DNA of 64,000 nucleotides from Acanthamoeba castellanii str. Neff. Taxonomy: Eukaryota; Discosea; Longamoebia; Acanthamoebidae. Numbering within the stretch: position 1 is the stretch's first letter; each line of letters starts with the position of its first letter. The notes under the pieces are model-generated. The model searched no databases. It was not told the DNA's origin and worked only from the letters and a program-made list of their open reading frames with translations. The stretch is taken from assembly GCF_000313135.1 (NCBI RefSeq), contig NW_004457490.1:159092-223091 (forward strand), given 5' to 3'. Below are positions 43,000 through 54,332 of the stretch, piece after piece. A program made the translations under genes and the position numbers.

Positions 43000-45101
43000 T
43001 CAGTCGGCCAACAGGTCGGTGCTGCGCGTTTGCTGGAGCCGTGCGAGCAGTGGGTCGGCGTCGTCGAGGACGAGCTCGGCCAGCTCCACCGCCGACTCAC
43101 CTGCGCACCACTTGATGAGCCCCAAAGAACAAGCAATGGTCAACATAGCAAAAGAGAGTGACAGCGCACCCCGGCGATTGACGAAGTGCGCCAAGGCCCC
43201 CGCGCCCAGGAGCTCCTGACAGTGTGTAAACCACGTCAGCCAAACAGATGATAGTGAAATTAAAATGATTGTTTGTCAACCGACCTGGATGAGCTGCGGG
43301 TAGTCGTCTTCGCGGATCAGGTTACGACAGGCGGCGATGAGCGGCGTGGTGCCGTCCTGATCGCGCAGGTTCACGTCCGCCCCTCGCTGCAGCAGCGACC
43401 TGTGCACGTGTTGAGTGGTGTGGTGAGGGGGAAAATATCACTTGTAGACATGAGAACTCCCTATTGAGGTCGTAACCTACCGCACGATGGCGAGGTGGCC
43501 GTTCTGGGCTGTCATCTGCAGTGGCGAGGCCCCGCCAGTAGTCTGTGTGTGCAAACGTGTCGTATGTCGCGTGTGTTGCGTGTATCGCGTGTGTCACAGT
43601 TATGAGAGGCGCCGGTTTGAGGCTGAGGGGAGGCCGGGTACCAGGAGGTGGACATTCGCGCCTCGCTCCAGCAGCAGCTCCGCGGCCTCGGCAAACCCGT
43701 GGCAGCAGGCCAGCAGCAGTGCCGTGCACCCGTCGTCTCTGTAGCCGAACCGCGCGAAGGCAGCGCGAGCGGTGAGTGCGGGGAGATGAAGTGTGGAGCG
43801 CGCCGCGGGTTGGGCGCGGCCACGCACCCTTGGGCGTTGATGTCGACCCCGAGGTCCAGCAGCCGCCGGGCGACGCCCGCCACGTTGGGCGCCTCGTAAT
43901 TGGTCGACGCCGCATCACACGCTCGAATCAAGGGAGTGTAGCTGGCCTTTAGGCTTCTGCGGTGGTACGGCGCAGCCTTGAGTCACACATTGCACACATT
44001 CCATCATAGTCAAAAGCCAAGGCCAAGGTCAATAGGGGTACATCTGGCGTGGGTTGGCGCCTGCAGCGAGCAGCACGTCGACCATCTCGAGGTTGGCCTC
44101 CAGCGCGGCGCTGTGCAGAGGAGGCAGCGCCTCTTCCCCGTCAGTGTTCACCTGCACATACGTACCCGCACACGCACACACGCACGCACGCACGCACGCA
44201 CACGAACACGCACACACGTCACGTTAATTGCGCGATCGGTGGCCACCGAACCAGGGAGAGAAGGTGGTGGTGCCATCGTACGTCGGCGCCGGCTTCGATG
44301 AGGAATCGGACCAGCTGCGTGTTGTTGGAGATGACGGCGAGGAGGAGCGGCGTGGTGCCGCCCAGGTTGGTCGCGGGGTTGACCCGGGCCCCGTGCCGAA
44401 GCAACATGCGGGCTTGTTCCAGCGAGCCCTGCCTGCAGGCCATGTGCAGCGGGGTAACTGCATTGGCACACGACACACGACACACGTACACACACGACCG
44501 CACGCGCGACACGCGCGACACGCGCGACATACGAGTCATGGGTCACATTTCATATCAACGACTGGGCAGTGTGCATACCGTCGGGCGTCTCGAGCGCAGC
44601 GCCAGCCAGAATGAGGGCCTCGGTTATCTCGGGTGTCGATTCGGGCATTCGCGCGGCGAAGTGCAGCGCACACGGGTCTGAACCACAGCACACAGAAATT
44701 GAACAATTTCAGTCAATAGTCGGAGCTTGGGCGCCCGGCGGCAGTGCACGGGTAGTGGTCGTAACTGTTCGGCAGAGGGTTGGGCGCATTGGGGTCGGCG
44801 CCGGCGTCGAGCAGGACGCGCACCAGGGGGAGGCTCTTCATGGCGGCCTGGGTGAGCGGGTTGTAGCGCGCCTGGCTGTGCTCTCCGGAGGCCAGCGCGG
44901 CGGCCCGCTCTAATTAAAAAAGACAAGACCGTCAAAGAGCGAAGAACACAGCATCGGGGGGGGGGCAAGAACGAAGCTGTCCGGGGGCAATTATGGAAGA
45001 GGTCGTTTCACACCTTTCGTCGACGCGCAGCTGGCCAAGATGCGTTGCACCTCCGCCAGGTTCCCCTCTCGCACGGCCTCGTCGAGGTTGTGTCCGTCCA
45101 T
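43000..45101 (-). CDS. Ankyrin-repeat protein
   Basis: From ATG 45101 (MDGHNLDEAVREGNLAEVQR) to TGA 43000, in about ten small exons that mostly match single repeats. Roughly nine to ten ankyrin repeats are visible: NPLTQAAMKSLPLVRVLLDAG, CALHFAARMPESTPEITEAL, VTPLHMACRQGSLEQARMLL, TTPLLLAVISNNTQLVRFLI, PPLHSAALEANLEMVDVLLA, YTPLIRACDAASTNYEAP, CTALLLACCHGFAEAAELLL, ASPLQMTAQNGHLAIVR, TTPLIAACRNLIREDDYP. The C-terminus is LAELVLDDADPLLARLQQ. Ankyrin repeats act as protein-binding scaffolds. It lies 153 bp downstream of a VPS9 RabGEF on the same strand; in animal VARP (ANKRD27) these two parts are one protein. Confidence 0.86.
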
Positions 45102-45254
45102 CTTCTGTTTGTCTTTGGCGAGGACTTCTTGGTATTAGTTCGCTCCGCCAATGAGAACAAATGTTAAAATTTAAAAAACATTAATAAATTAATGCCTCTT
45201 GTTCAATATCAACTTATTATTTTGTTATTTAAAAGGGGAATTTCTGGTTACACG

Positions 45255-48200
45255 TCAGCCTTGCGAGCTGAGGGCGTCGTCCTTGACGTTCTGCAGCTGG
45301 GTGAGGAAGTCGCCGAGGTCGTCGGCACTGTTGTCGCCCTTCTTGGTGGCCACGTCGTCGAGCGTGATGACGGCCGGCGGTCGCTGCACCGGCGTGGCCC
45401 ACGCCGCGAACGACCCAGGCGGCGGCAACGTGGCCGACGACGAAGACCGCGCATGCGCCGGCCCGTGGTGCGTTCGGTCACTGATCGCCCCGCCGCCGCG
45501 GCGGCTGCCGCCCGTGTAGGAGGAAGACGACGAGAGGGAGTGCGCCGACGTGGAGAGAGGCGGCACAGATGAAGCTGATGATGATGATGATGGTGATGGT
45601 GATGGTGAAGAAGAAGATGTGGAAGAGGAAGAGCGAGGCGATACGCGTTCGTAGGGTGATCGGGAGGATGACGTGGCAGAAGAGGAGGTGGAAGAAGAGG
45701 ATGAGGTGAAGGAGGCGGCCGGCATCGAGTCGCTCTTGTCGGCCCGTCGGCCTCCGCGGCCGAAGGACGGGAAGAGCGACGAGAGGGACCGGTAGTGGAG
45801 CCTGGGCGGCGCGCCGCCCGACGAAGGCGACGACACCTCGGCCGACGACGGCGATGGATGCGAAGCGGGAGATGGAGAGGCCGATGAGGGAGAAGGCGTG
45901 CTGCCGTAGACGGGCGTCAGGGAGTAGGAGGAGGCGACGTGCGACGAGGCCGACGATGACGCGGCGGGCGGCGGAAATGAGTCGTCATCGGTCAGCGCCG
46001 AGATCCGGTAGGTCGACCGCTTCTCCTGCTGCACGGCGGACTCACTCTGCGCTCCGGCTCCGGAATCGCTGTGGGGCGACGCGTCGGCGGACGAGGCGGC
46101 GGCGGAGGGAGAGGAGAAGAACGACGAGTGGCGCGTGAAGATGGCATTGCCGAGCGATTTGAGCGGCGAGTTGTCGCGGAACACACTGTCGCTGGCCTCT
46201 GCGTCGACGAACTTGGCCAACTCCTTGCTCCGCAGATATTGTACAGCCGCTTGCAGCGACACCAGGTTGAACCTGGCGCAGGTCACAAACAATAGTCCGG
46301 TAAGAACAGGCGCCGCATACGTGTGTCGCATGTCGCGTGTGTCGTGTCGTGTCGTGTCGTGTCGTGTCGTGTCGTGTCGTGTGCGTGTCGTGTGTGTTGT
46401 CGTGTCGTGTCGTGTTGTCGTGTCGTGTCGTGTGTCGTGTGCATCGAGGCGCGAGCGTACCCCATTTCGTTGGTTGAGAGGCCGATGAAGGTGAGGTTCT
46501 CCATGAGGAAGAGGTTTGTGCGGAGGTTTTTGGGCTTGGAGAGGACAATTATGTACACCAGGAAGGGGATCAAGTCGTCGGTCGTCACGCTCTCCTGCGA
46601 ATCTGCGCAGCGAGTGGGGGTTGGATGGAGTGAGCTTGTGTTGTGCGAACGAGTCAGCTCACTCTCGCACAGCAGTACATACCTGGAGGCTGACTGGCAG
46701 CCACGGTCTTCATGATGAGATCGCACGTCTCCTTGAGGCAGTAGAGCTTTTCCAGCGGAGACGTGCACGTGTCCATGTACTTGAAGTGCCTGCTGGGCGC
46801 CACCATGCTACACTGCAACGCCTGCCGAACGCCTGTGGCACACCACACCACACCACACACACACCACACACACGAGAGTGGTTGGGTGAGAAGAGTCATT
46901 GCAATTGGGAGGAATGTGTGCAGGAGAGAATGCGTACCAACATCGCTCTGCCTCAAGTTTTTGAGTGATGAGGCGAGCGAGAGGAGATCGTTGTCCTCCT
47001 TGGCGAAGAGGGTCGTGAAGTCGTCCCACAGCTTGGCGTGGAGTCGGTTGAGCACATACCTGCGCCGAAAAAGAAGAAGAAGGTTGTGTAAGAACGGGGA
47101 GTCCGGCTGGCTTCTGTGCGCTTCGACGTACACTTCGACGATCTCCTTGAACTCAGCCAGATTCCTGTTTCTGATATGAAATTCTCGGAAGACTGGATTG
47201 GCGCATAGCAGGGCCTGGTAAGCAACGCACGCACAGGCACACACACACGCACCACCGCACACGCGCAACGCCATAAGTCAGCGCCCACACGCAGGCCACT
47301 ACCACAACGGGGCGGGAGAGAATGGTTACCTCGACGGCGTAGTTGTAGAGCTCCTGCACCTTCCTGACCACGTGCGACTCGAATCCTTTGACGATCACGT
47401 ACGTCTTGTTGAACTCGCCCGTGGTCTCGTCGATCTTCTGCAGCACGATCTCGTTCTCGGGGAACGAGTCCAAGAAGTACTTGACCCTGCGTGAGGCAAA
47501 ATTGCGTGAGCGAGCGAGCGAGCGACATCACCACCATCATCACTTGTCTCGTCATGCCGCTCACGTTGTGGTGGCGCGCAACAACGTACGCAGTGGCCGT
47601 TCGCTCCTTGGGCAGAATGCTCTGGTGGTTGTCGGTCACCTGCACCGTGCATGTGCTCAGTATACTATACGATCGCCGAACAGGGATGGGACCAGCACAT
47701 GGAGAGTGCCATACCTCGGTGCCTCCGATGAAAGGTCGCTCGATGAGCAGAACGCGGAAGCCCTGCGACTGAGCGTTGTAGAAGAGCTCCTCGGAGAGAA
47801 CCTTGATCCTCCGTTGCTCTGCGAACCCTGAAGACCGTTTTGGCCGCGGTGCGAAGGTTACATAGCGCAGGGTCAGATGGAGCGAATGGGCTCACCTCGG
47901 CAATCCTCATTTCAGAGATTGTGGGAATGATGACGAATCTCGCGGAGGGTAAAGGAACCTTCAGTTGTGGTGATGTGATTATCTTCCAGCTCGACGCTCT
48001 TATCGCTCAAAGTCGTAAAGCTCCCCTGGAAGTACGGCGACGACGCCAGAATGTGGAGCTCTACAACAGGATAAATTACAATTTATCGAATAAAATTGAT
48101 CGATGGCCGCGGCGTCGTTGATTAAACGAATGCCAAAAGCAGTTGTGCAAAGGCGAACGAAAGAGGAGGCAGGAGTACTCAAGAACTCTTCGGAGAGGGT

Positions 48201-48335
48201 GGTGCCGGCAAGGCTCGCGGCTTGAGGCACGCACACGACGTAGCATTTGGATTGGACAAGCTGGTAGAGCCCGGCATGCCTCTGCTTGAGAGTAATGAAA
48301 AAGGGGTTGGTAGTTACGTCCTCCTCTTCTTCCAT
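45255..48335 (-). CDS. VPS9-domain RabGEF, VARP/ANKRD27-like N-terminal half
   Basis: Predicted guanine-nucleotide exchange factor for Rab5/Rab21-type GTPases on endosomes. Exon 1 from ATG 48335 encodes TTNPFFITLKQRHAGLYQLV, strongly like the start of VARP. Then QRRIKVLSEELFYNAQSQGF, KYFLDSFPENEIVLQKIDET, FKEIVEVYVLNRLHAKLWDD, TCTSPLEKLYCLKETCDLIM. The VPS9 core follows: TTDDLIPFLVYIIVLSKPKN and MENLTFIGLSTNEMG, then FNLVSLQAAVQYL, which contains the usual Asp/Pro and Tyr/Thr surface. The final exon (to 45255) is a ~300-residue Ser/Ala/Pro-rich disordered tail ending NVKDDALSSQG. No ankyrin repeats are in this frame; they are in the next gene downstream. At least nine exons, with GTGTC repeats in one intron. 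Confidence 0.83.
46336..46441. repeat. Imperfect GTGTC pentamer array in the VPS9-gene intron
   Basis: About 100 bp of GTGTC pentamers with GTGCGTGTCGTGTGTTGTC interruptions, in the intron between the VPS9 exon ending TNEMG and the exon starting FNLVSLQAAV. Confidence 0.88.
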
Positions 48336-48386
48336 TGTTGCATCTATTTATTATATCCAGAGGTCAATGTTGGAGCCAGTTTTCCC

Positions 48387-49816
48387 TCAATAATTTCCTT
48401 CTCCCTTTTCTTTTCTGTCGTCCTGCTTGAGCGACCAGGCGGTGGCGGACTCCTTCTGGTTCCACGCCAGCATGCCGCCGCGCATGTTGTGGATGTTGGG
48501 GAAGCCCAGGCCGGTGAGCAGGGCCGCCGCAGTGGTGCTGCGCACGCCCGCGCGGCACACGCAGATGATGTTCCTGCCCTTGTACTGCTCCAGCTCCTGG
48601 TACCTCTGTTTCCACCGCGTGTAATGCGCATGGTCAGCACGGCGCACACGACACACACGACACACACGACACACACGACACACACGACACACATGCAAGG
48701 AGGGAGAGAGAACGGACCTTGGTCAGCTCGGACAGTGGGAGCGTGATGCTGCCTGGAATGTGGCCCAGCTCGCCGTCGACCTCGTCAGGCTGCCGCACGT
48801 CGACAACCACCGGTCGCTTGTCGTCCGACTCCGCAAGCAGTTGCCTGACCAGCTTCGGCTCGAGCTGACGGATCTCGTTGAGCTCGGCGATGGTGGGGAA
48901 CTTCATGGCCGTGTCGTTGGACGCCGACACATTGCACTGGAGCGCTTCCATGATCTTCTGGGGCAGCGGCAGGCCCAGGTTGTTCATGATGTGGATGTAC
49001 TCATCGCGCGTCTTCCCGCCTAGCGACAACACACACACACACCCACACACAACACGTGAGACTCACATAGAGACCGGTTGCGCGTGACTGTGGTGGTGAG
49101 ACGGGTACCGCCGGCGCGGGGGTTGGTTCGCTTCTCGTGGCCGATCGTGGAGGACACGTTGCCTCGGTAGTCGTGGCCCGGCCACAGCACCGTGTCCTCG
49201 GGCAGCGCGAACATGCGCTGGATGCTGTCGTACGACTGCCCGGGGTCACCGCCCGCAAAGTCGGTGCGCCCGGTGCCGCCGATCATGAGCGTGTCGCCCG
49301 AGTAGAGGTGGCCTAGCCGAGGCAGGTAGAGCGCGATGCTGTCCGGCGTGTGCCCGGGCGTGTGCATCACCTTGACCTCGATGTCGCCCACGCGCAGCAC
49401 GTCGCCGTCGCGCACGTGGACCTTGACCTTGGGCGCCGGGGCATTCTCGTGCATGGCCAGCTTGCCCTCGGTCAACATCGCCAGCTCGAACCTGTGCGCG
49501 TGGTGTGTGTGTTGTGTGTGTGTGTGTGTGTGTGTGTCGTGAGCTGGTTAGCGCACGTAGGGTGGAGCGAAGAAAGATGGGAAACGACGACGTACCCGGC
49601 GGTGAAGTGGTCGGCGTGGGAGTGGGAGTCGAAGATGTACTCGAGCTGGAGCTGGTGGTAGGCCAGCACGCCCAGGTACTTGGGGATGTTCTGCTTGAGC
49701 GGGTCCAGCAGCGCCGCCTTCCGCCGCTGCCGGTCGGCGATGAGGTACGTCTTGCAGGCCTCGCCGCCGTTCAGCTCCAGCAGCAGGTGGTTCTCGTTAC
49801 TCGTCGTCGTGGCCAT
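48387..49816 (-). CDS. Persulfide dioxygenase (ETHE1-like)-rhodanese fusion
   Basis: Sulfide-detoxification enzyme combining an MBL-fold persulfide dioxygenase with a C-terminal rhodanese. Start ATG 49816: LLLELNGGEACKTYLIADRQ. MBL metal motifs: FDSHSHADHFTAG (HxHxDH), KVMHTPGHTPDSIAL (His), LYSGDTLMIGGTGRTDF (Asp), LWPGHDYRGN (His). Linker: LGLPLPQKIMEALQCN. Rhodanese: RPVVVDVRQPDEVDGELGHI and the active loop CVCRAGVRSTTAAALLTGLG with the catalytic Cys in CRAGVRS. ETHE1 oxidises glutathione persulfide to sulfite; the rhodanese can pass sulfane sulfur between GSH and thiosulfate. Such fusions are known in bacteria (PRF, CstB). No obvious mitochondrial presequence. Four or five exons. Confidence 0.9.
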
Positions 49817-50378
49817 CCCCGCGCTTCGTTAGGGCACTGACGTCAGTCTCTACGTCGTGCTATTTATTCATTTATCAAATATAATGATTATAATAAAATT
49901 GTGCATTACGCGCGCTACACTAAATAAAGATATATTGGGAAGAAATAAATAATGTATAATAATTGATAAATAAATATATCGGGGGGGGGCCGAACCGCAA
50001 GAGGTTGGGTCTGAGGTAAGCCGAAGGAGGCTGTTGTGGGTGGCGCTGCGGCAAGTGGTGGTGGAAGTGGCAGCAGCCGACAGAACACGTCGCATGATGG
50101 TGAGTGACTCTTGTGTGTTGAAGTGGCTTGTGGTGGTGCGGTGGGGGCTGCCGCGTGTTTGACCCCGCGAGGTCTTGGGTCAGGTGCGCCTGAGCCGATT
50201 GGTGCGCCCTGGCGAACGTCCCCGAAGACCCACCGGAGAGGCCGGGAGAACGGAACCTCAACCCATCCGGGGCAATCGCTTGGCTCCGATGAAGAAAAGG
50301 AAAATAGATTATTTAAAAAAGAACAAATAACTATAATCAAGAAAAATGAGGACACAATAATGTAAATAATTATATAAA
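49817..50378. other. Divergent intergenic region, no gene recognised
   Basis: About 560 bp between the leftward persulfide dioxygenase gene and the rightward YVH1 gene; AT-rich at 49860-49980 and 50330-50378. The YVH1 ATG is immediately preceded by TTATATAAA, so that TATA-like string is too close to be a normal TATA box for this start. No coding sequence supported. Confidence 0.5.
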
Positions 50379-52078
50379 ATGGAGAGCGAGGGCGCGGAGG
50401 TGCGGCGGGGGCTCTACATCGGGTCGCTGGCCGCGGCGAGTGATGAGGAGTGGCTGGCGGCGCGAGGCATTACCCACATCCTCACCGTGGCGTGGGGCAT
50501 CGCTCCCTTCTGGCCCGAGGTGAAGCTTCCCCCTCCCCTCTTTCCCTCTACAACTAAAGCTGACCATGATGACCATGAGTAGCGGTTTGCATACAAGGTG
50601 GTGTCCGCCATGGACACAGGTACAGCACACTGCTACACAATGCACACATGTCTACGTGGTCGTCCTTCCTCGTGCTGATGTAGTGGAGGGTGGTGAGTGC
50701 AGAGGATGAGGACCTCCTGCAACACCTGGCTGCGTGCCACAACTTCATCGACGGAGGGATCCGAGCGGGTGGTGTGCTGGTCCATTGGTACTTTGTTCTA
50801 CTTCCTGGTTGAGAGTCTCCCATTCTGCCTTTCACATGCGTCATGCGTGTATGTGTTTTTGCGATGTGTGCGTGTGCGTGTGCGTGTGCGTGTGCGTGCG
50901 TGTGCGTGTGCGTGTGCGTGTGCGTGTGCGTGCGTGTGCGTGTGCGTGTGATGTTGCAGTTCTGCCGGAGTGTCACGTTCGGCCATGATCGTTTTGAGCC
51001 ATCTGATGAAGGTAGAAGGTCTCACCCCAGACGCAGCCCTGACACACCTACAGCTCGTGCGACCAGCAGCCTCGCCCAACCCTGGCTTCAGGCGACAGCT
51101 GACCGTCTACCACGTACCACCTTCCCCTTGTTGGTACCTTCTAGATCGTGCATTACTCACATTCTTTGTCTTGTGTGGTGGGCGAATCAGCAAATGCTCG
51201 TGCGACAGCGACGGAAGGCGGCCAGAGATAGCCAGAACCAGAGCCAGAACCAGGAGAGCGAGACGGAGTCCGCTACCGACGCTGACGTGGCGGCGGCCGA
51301 GGACCTGACCAAGCACTACCGTGCAGAGAAACTGCGCATGGTCATGAATGGTACTTGACTCGCTTGAGTGGTGATTCATTTGGTACTGGTCGACCTGTGG
51401 CGTCGGAGGCGCTGATTCTTGCATGACGCTGAGCAGAGAGCGGAGAACTGCCGGCCCACTACTTTGCCGCGATACGACGGCCGACCCAGCAGCGCTGCTT
51501 CTCGTGCTACAAGTGCAGACAACCACTCTTCAGCGCGGCCAACGTTCTTCACCACGCCACAGGTTCGCTTTCCCTCATCAGCGCACTGTTAAAGGTTGTC
51601 CTGTTCGACGCCTTCATTCATAGCATCGCCCGTACGCACACGCAACCGCCGCACTACAGGTGAAGACGTGTACCGGGTCTTTGTCGAGAACACCAACTAC
51701 CGCAGGGCCAACAAGAAGGGGCGAGGGGCACCAAGCAATGACGCGGCGGCTGCGGTGGGGTCGGCCTTTGTCGGACGATCGTCGGCCCCGTGTGCGTCGG
51801 TGTTCGTCGAGCCGATGGCCTGGATGCTCGAATCGTTGGGCGCCGACGAGCTGAAGAAGAGCGAGGGCACCTTCTACTGCCCCAAGTGCAAGTCGCGCAT
51901 CGGGTCGTGGAACTGGCAGGGTACGTGCACACCATGCATTGCCCATCGCTTCGTTGTTTCTCTTCTCAGCTGAGGTCGTCATGATGACCAACACTCTATC
52001 TGTAAGACAGGCTCGCGATGTGCGTGTGGTGGTCACGCCATCCCCGCCTTCCTCATCACCAAGAACCGAGTCTGCTGA
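50379..52078 (+). CDS. DUSP12: Dual-specificity phosphatase YVH1/DUSP12 with zinc-binding tail
   Basis: Protein phosphatase that in yeast and humans assists 60S ribosome maturation through its C-terminal zinc region. N-terminal DSP domain: RRGLYIGSLAAASDEEWLAA, then ITHILTVAW; exon 2: FAYKVVSAMDT; exon 3 (from 50703): EDLLQHLAACHNFIDGG and GVLVH. The active site HCSAGVSRSA is formed only after splicing; the catalytic Cys codon is split TG|T across the intron at about 50787-50959. The central linker is Gln/Glu-rich. Zinc region: RCFSCYKCRQPLFSAANVLHH, then VEPMAWMLESL, FYCPKCKSRIGSWNWQG and RCACGGHAIPAFLITKNRV, ending at TGA 52076. This Cys pattern is specific to YVH1. About eight exons. Confidence 0.93.
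50866..50951 (+). repeat. (GTGTGC)n microsatellite in the YVH1 active-site intron
   Basis: GTGTGC hexamers with a few GTGC slips, within the intron that splits the catalytic cysteine codon. Same hexamer type as 10.1 kb, opposite orientation relative to the sense strand. Confidence 0.93.
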
Positions 52079-52511
52079 CCACCCCCTCGACTTGGTAGGC
52101 CTAAAGCGAATGTGAGCTTCTGCTGTGCCCGCCCTTCAGTATCTCCACTTCTTGGCCTGAAGCTTGGCTGGCAGGAGGAGTCGTGGGTGGGTGCCCTCTG
52201 TGCGACTGGACTGCGGCCTCTCCTCGTGCCGCCAGAAGCCAACCTCTTGATTTACTGCTTTTTATTTATTTTATTTATTTCACGAGCCACACCACCGCCC
52301 CACAGACGCACTCTTTGTTGATTCATCGTATACGCCGTATATCCGCGACTATACGATACATCAACCTCAACCACCAACGACCCCATCTGTTGACTTGAAT
52401 TCGAATTGAAACCGAGATTTCCAAGCTACATTGATTCAATTCATCTAATTCGCGCCCCAGCAACGGATTCAAGAAAACACAAAAAGAAGGGCAACTTCGC
52501 AGCTCGACCAC

Positions 52512-54008
52512 ATGGGCACCATCATAGCACAGAGCCATGACCTCGCCGCCACCGCGTCTGTGATGTCGAGCCTCCTGGTTGGACTCCAGTCCTGCTCCCT
52601 CGAGGAGGTTACCCCAGCGACGCAGCCGCCACCGCTTCTTCAGCAGCTCACCAGCGCCACCACCGCCCTCGGCGAGCTGCCCGACGAAGTGCTGCTCGTG
52701 GTGGCGTCCCACCTGGGCGTGGGCGCCTTGGGCGCCTTCGCGCAAGTCGACCGCCGCCTTCGCGCCATCGCCGAGGTTTGACCGTGTCCGCCACCTGTGT
52801 GCTGTCGTAGTGTTAGGCCCTGCTTGACGATGGTGCTGACCCCCCCCCCGTGTGCGTGTGCGTGTGCGTGTGCGTGTGCGGCACAGGACGACGCGCTGTG
52901 GCGGGAGTTGTTCGGTGCGCGGTTCGGCTTTCGCCCCAAGAACGCCCCAAGCTCGTGGAAGCTGGCCTACCGCGACTACGGTACCACTTCTGCCCCCCCC
53001 CTCCCACGTAGCACCACACCAGTTGGTTGTGGTGGTGTTGGCGTTGGTTCTTATTATTCTGATGTGCTGTGCTCGCTCCCCCGCAGAGGCTACGCCTCGC
53101 TGGCATCCCACGGAGAAGCACCCTCAGCTGATCGCCACGGACGACGGGCTCACCGTCACCATGCCCTCGAGCCTGTACGCGTACCTCTTGCGTGCCGCGC
53201 GTGTCGTGTGCGTCGTGTGGCCGGTGCTGATGCCATTGTGCCGAATTGGCCGAACGACCACCACAGCAACTCAGACAACTCGGTTGAAGGCACCGATAAC
53301 CGGACCATTCGTGCGACGGTGGAGTACAAGCCCGGCTCGGGCCTGCACTACTTTGAAGTCGAATCCCGCTGCCCCAGTACCTTACGCCCCCCTCTCCCGT
53401 TCTCGTAGCCCAGACTGGGACGTTACCACCTAACCGCTGTGTGTGTTTGTGTGTGTCGTGTGTGTATGTGTGTGTGTCATGCCAGATGAGGTTCGGTACC
53501 ACCCGTACGTCGGTCTGTGCTCCACCAATGAGGCCGTGCCGGTGGAGAAGATGCTGATGTGGCTCAGGTACCCCGCCCCTTCCCCCGCGCCATTACCCTC
53601 CGCCGCGGGCTAATCGACGCTAATCGTGCACACGTTCGTGCTCGCAGCGATCTGTGCTACGCCTACGGCGGGAACGGGACCCTCTATTCATCGCCGTCTC
53701 TCGAGGGCAATCACCAGCACCTGGGCAAGTACGAGTACGGCGACAAGATCGGTACGCCCTTGAACGAGAAAGCTCGAGTGTGTGATTGTGGGGGATTCTC
53801 TGATCGGCGAAGAAGACTGGCTCACACCTGCGACACCCACACCCGCACGGCACGCGAACGTTCAGGTGTGATGGTGGACTACCGCGAGGAGGAGCACGGG
53901 TGGCTGACCTTCTTCCTCAACTCGAAGGCCGTGAGCAGCAGGATGCGCATCACTGGCACCTGGTACTCCCCCCAAGTCAGCTGGAACTTGGTCTATTATG
54001 GAAGCTGA
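52512..54008 (+). CDS. F-box and SPRY domain protein (FBXO45-like layout)
   Basis: Predicted substrate receptor of an SCF-type ubiquitin ligase: F-box to bind SKP1, SPRY to bind targets. Exon 1 from ATG 52512: a variable N-terminus, then the F-box LGELPDEVLLVVASHLGVGA and AFAQVDRRLRAIAE; exon 2: DDALWRELFGARFGF and SSWKLAYRDY. Later exons: a linker with TEKHPQLIATDDGLTV, then the SPRY part RATVEYKPGSGLHYFEVE, VRYHPYVGLCSTNEAVP, LCYAYGGNGTLYSSPSLEGN, and YREEEHGWLTFFLNSKAVS. It ends WNLVYYGS at TGA 54006. Short introns, one with a GTGTGC tract (52846-52883). Exon borders in the middle (53090-53400) are the least sure. Confidence 0.83.
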
Positions 54009-54332
54009 TCTCGTGTCTCGGTGCGTGTGCGGCGGTGCGTGTGTGTCATCACCAGGTTTCCCTGTGTGGGCGTGTTCCACCCGCGCCACGCGCTCCAAAT
54101 CGTGGTGCGGCCACGGGTGCCCGAGCCCCCGTGCGATGAAGAGGAGCAAGAGCTCGCTACGGCCTGAGCTGCCCCCGCACTCATCACACCTCCTGCAGCC
54201 CTCAAGCGCTGCTGTACAGAACAATCCAGAGGCCCGTCTCTCCATTAGTCTCAATGGGTAGCCCGAACTTGACTTTATGGCTGGCCAGCCAGAACTGCGC
54301 TGGACTTGTGCATCAAGCGGGTCGGGTCAGCT

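Noticed and set aside
53559..53860. Additional exon peptide between SPRY exons (ITLRRGLIDANRAHV)
   Set aside because: It is the intron between the exons ending MLMWL and starting SDLCYAYGG; good donor and acceptor sites flank it.
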